In this document: positions 5,289 through 5,439 of the stretch, one piece after another
Numbering within the stretch: the stretch's first letter is position 1
Layout: each line of letters begins with the position of its first letter
Origin: Gemmatimonadota bacterium
GTDB taxonomy: Bacteria > Gemmatimonadota > Gemmatimonadetes > Longimicrobiales > Longimicrobiaceae
NCBI GenBank assembly: GCA_019240375.1
Contig: JAFAYN010000406.1
Coordinates: 1-5,439 of the forward strand
Reading direction: 5' to 3'
DNA: 5,439 bases
The notes under the pieces: model-generated
Seen by the model: the letters and a program-made list of their open reading frames with translations, nothing else
Databases searched by the model: none
Told to the model about the DNA's origin: nothing
Translations under genes and position numbers: made by a program

Positions 5289-5439
5289 ATGTCACTGACC
5301 ACACGGGTGCTGATCGGGCTGGGGGCGGGCCTGGGGATCGGGGCGGCGGTGGCCGCGTCGGGGAACGAAGCGCTCCGCTCCGCGGCGCTCTGGGTGGAGC
5401 CGGTGGGGACGCTCTGGACGCGCGCCATCCAGATGACGG
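5289..5439 (+). CDS. Dicarboxylate/amino acid:cation symporter (DAACS/SDF family), N-terminal fragment
   Basis: Only the first 50 residues are in the window; the gene runs off the 3' edge. The family (GltP/DctA-like) couples uptake of glutamate, aspartate or C4-dicarboxylates to Na+ or H+ entry across the inner membrane. The fragment starts MSLTTRVLIGLGAGLGIGAA, a short basic lead and a Gly/Leu-rich first transmembrane helix (about residues 6-23). It continues with ALWVEPVGTLWTRAIQMT (33-50), which matches the conserved start of the second helix in this family (usually 'x-x-PxGxLFxxxIxM(I/V)V-P'). The ATG at 5289 is chosen because the frame matches the usual family N-terminus from its first residues. 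There is no ribosome-binding site in front of it. The substrate cannot be told because the binding-site helices lie outside the window. Confidence 0.85.
   Translation, partial: MSLTTRVLIGLGAGLGIGAAVAASGNEALRSAALWVEPVGTLWTRAIQMT

Noticed and set aside
5123..5428. Minus-strand open frame at the right edge
   Set aside because: It overlaps the ends of two well-supported plus-strand genes and its translation has no recognisable domain.
1..5439. Defence system, biosynthetic cluster or mobile element
   Set aside because: No nuclease, transposase, integrase, reverse transcriptase, toxin-antitoxin pair, synthase module, terminal repeats or spacer array could be seen on either strand.

Overview
The window is very GC-rich, with codon third positions almost all G or C. 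It carries five convincing protein genes, two of them cut by the window edges, plus a very small lipoprotein gene. Gene content (a Gly-Gly-Gly-Gly-type S41 peptidase, an orphan TPR protein, a small Gly-rich lipoprotein, a CFA-synthase-like methyltransferase) and AT-rich TAkTTTG-like motifs upstream of genes suggest a diderm, high-GC bacterium of the Gemmatimonadota type, perhaps Longimicrobium-like. This placement is an inference from style, not a database result. No RNA gene, insertion sequence, CRISPR array or phage gene was seen.

Layout. Positions 1-1446 (+) hold the 3' part of a PDZ-containing S41 (C-terminal-processing) serine peptidase, followed by a 15-bp perfect hairpin at 1476-1509 that probably ends its transcript. 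Positions 1590-1976 (+) encode a 128-residue protein with a helical N-terminus and a possible His-Cys-Cys-Cys metal site. Positions 2114-3412 (+) encode a 432-residue cytoplasmic TPR-repeat protein. Positions 3448-3636 (-) encode a 62-residue lipoprotein, convergent with the TPR gene. A 371-nt divergent intergenic region (3637-4007) holds candidate promoters in both directions and a notable hairpin. Positions 4008-5210 (+) encode a 400-residue protein of the cyclopropane-fatty-acyl-phospholipid synthase family. Positions 5289-5439 (+) are the start of a dicarboxylate/amino acid:cation symporter that continues past the window.

The genes do not form one obvious pathway. Most are separated by spacers of 78-371 nt with their own hairpins or promoter-like motifs, so they are probably mostly single transcription units. 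Themes are envelope proteolysis, membrane-lipid modification, a surface lipoprotein and solute uptake. The most notable point is the methyltransferase: it keeps the CFA-synthase fold and SAM site but appears to have lost several residues that hold the catalytic bicarbonate, so its reaction may not be cyclopropanation. The peptidase similarly has Met where the family's third catalytic residue (Gln) is expected.
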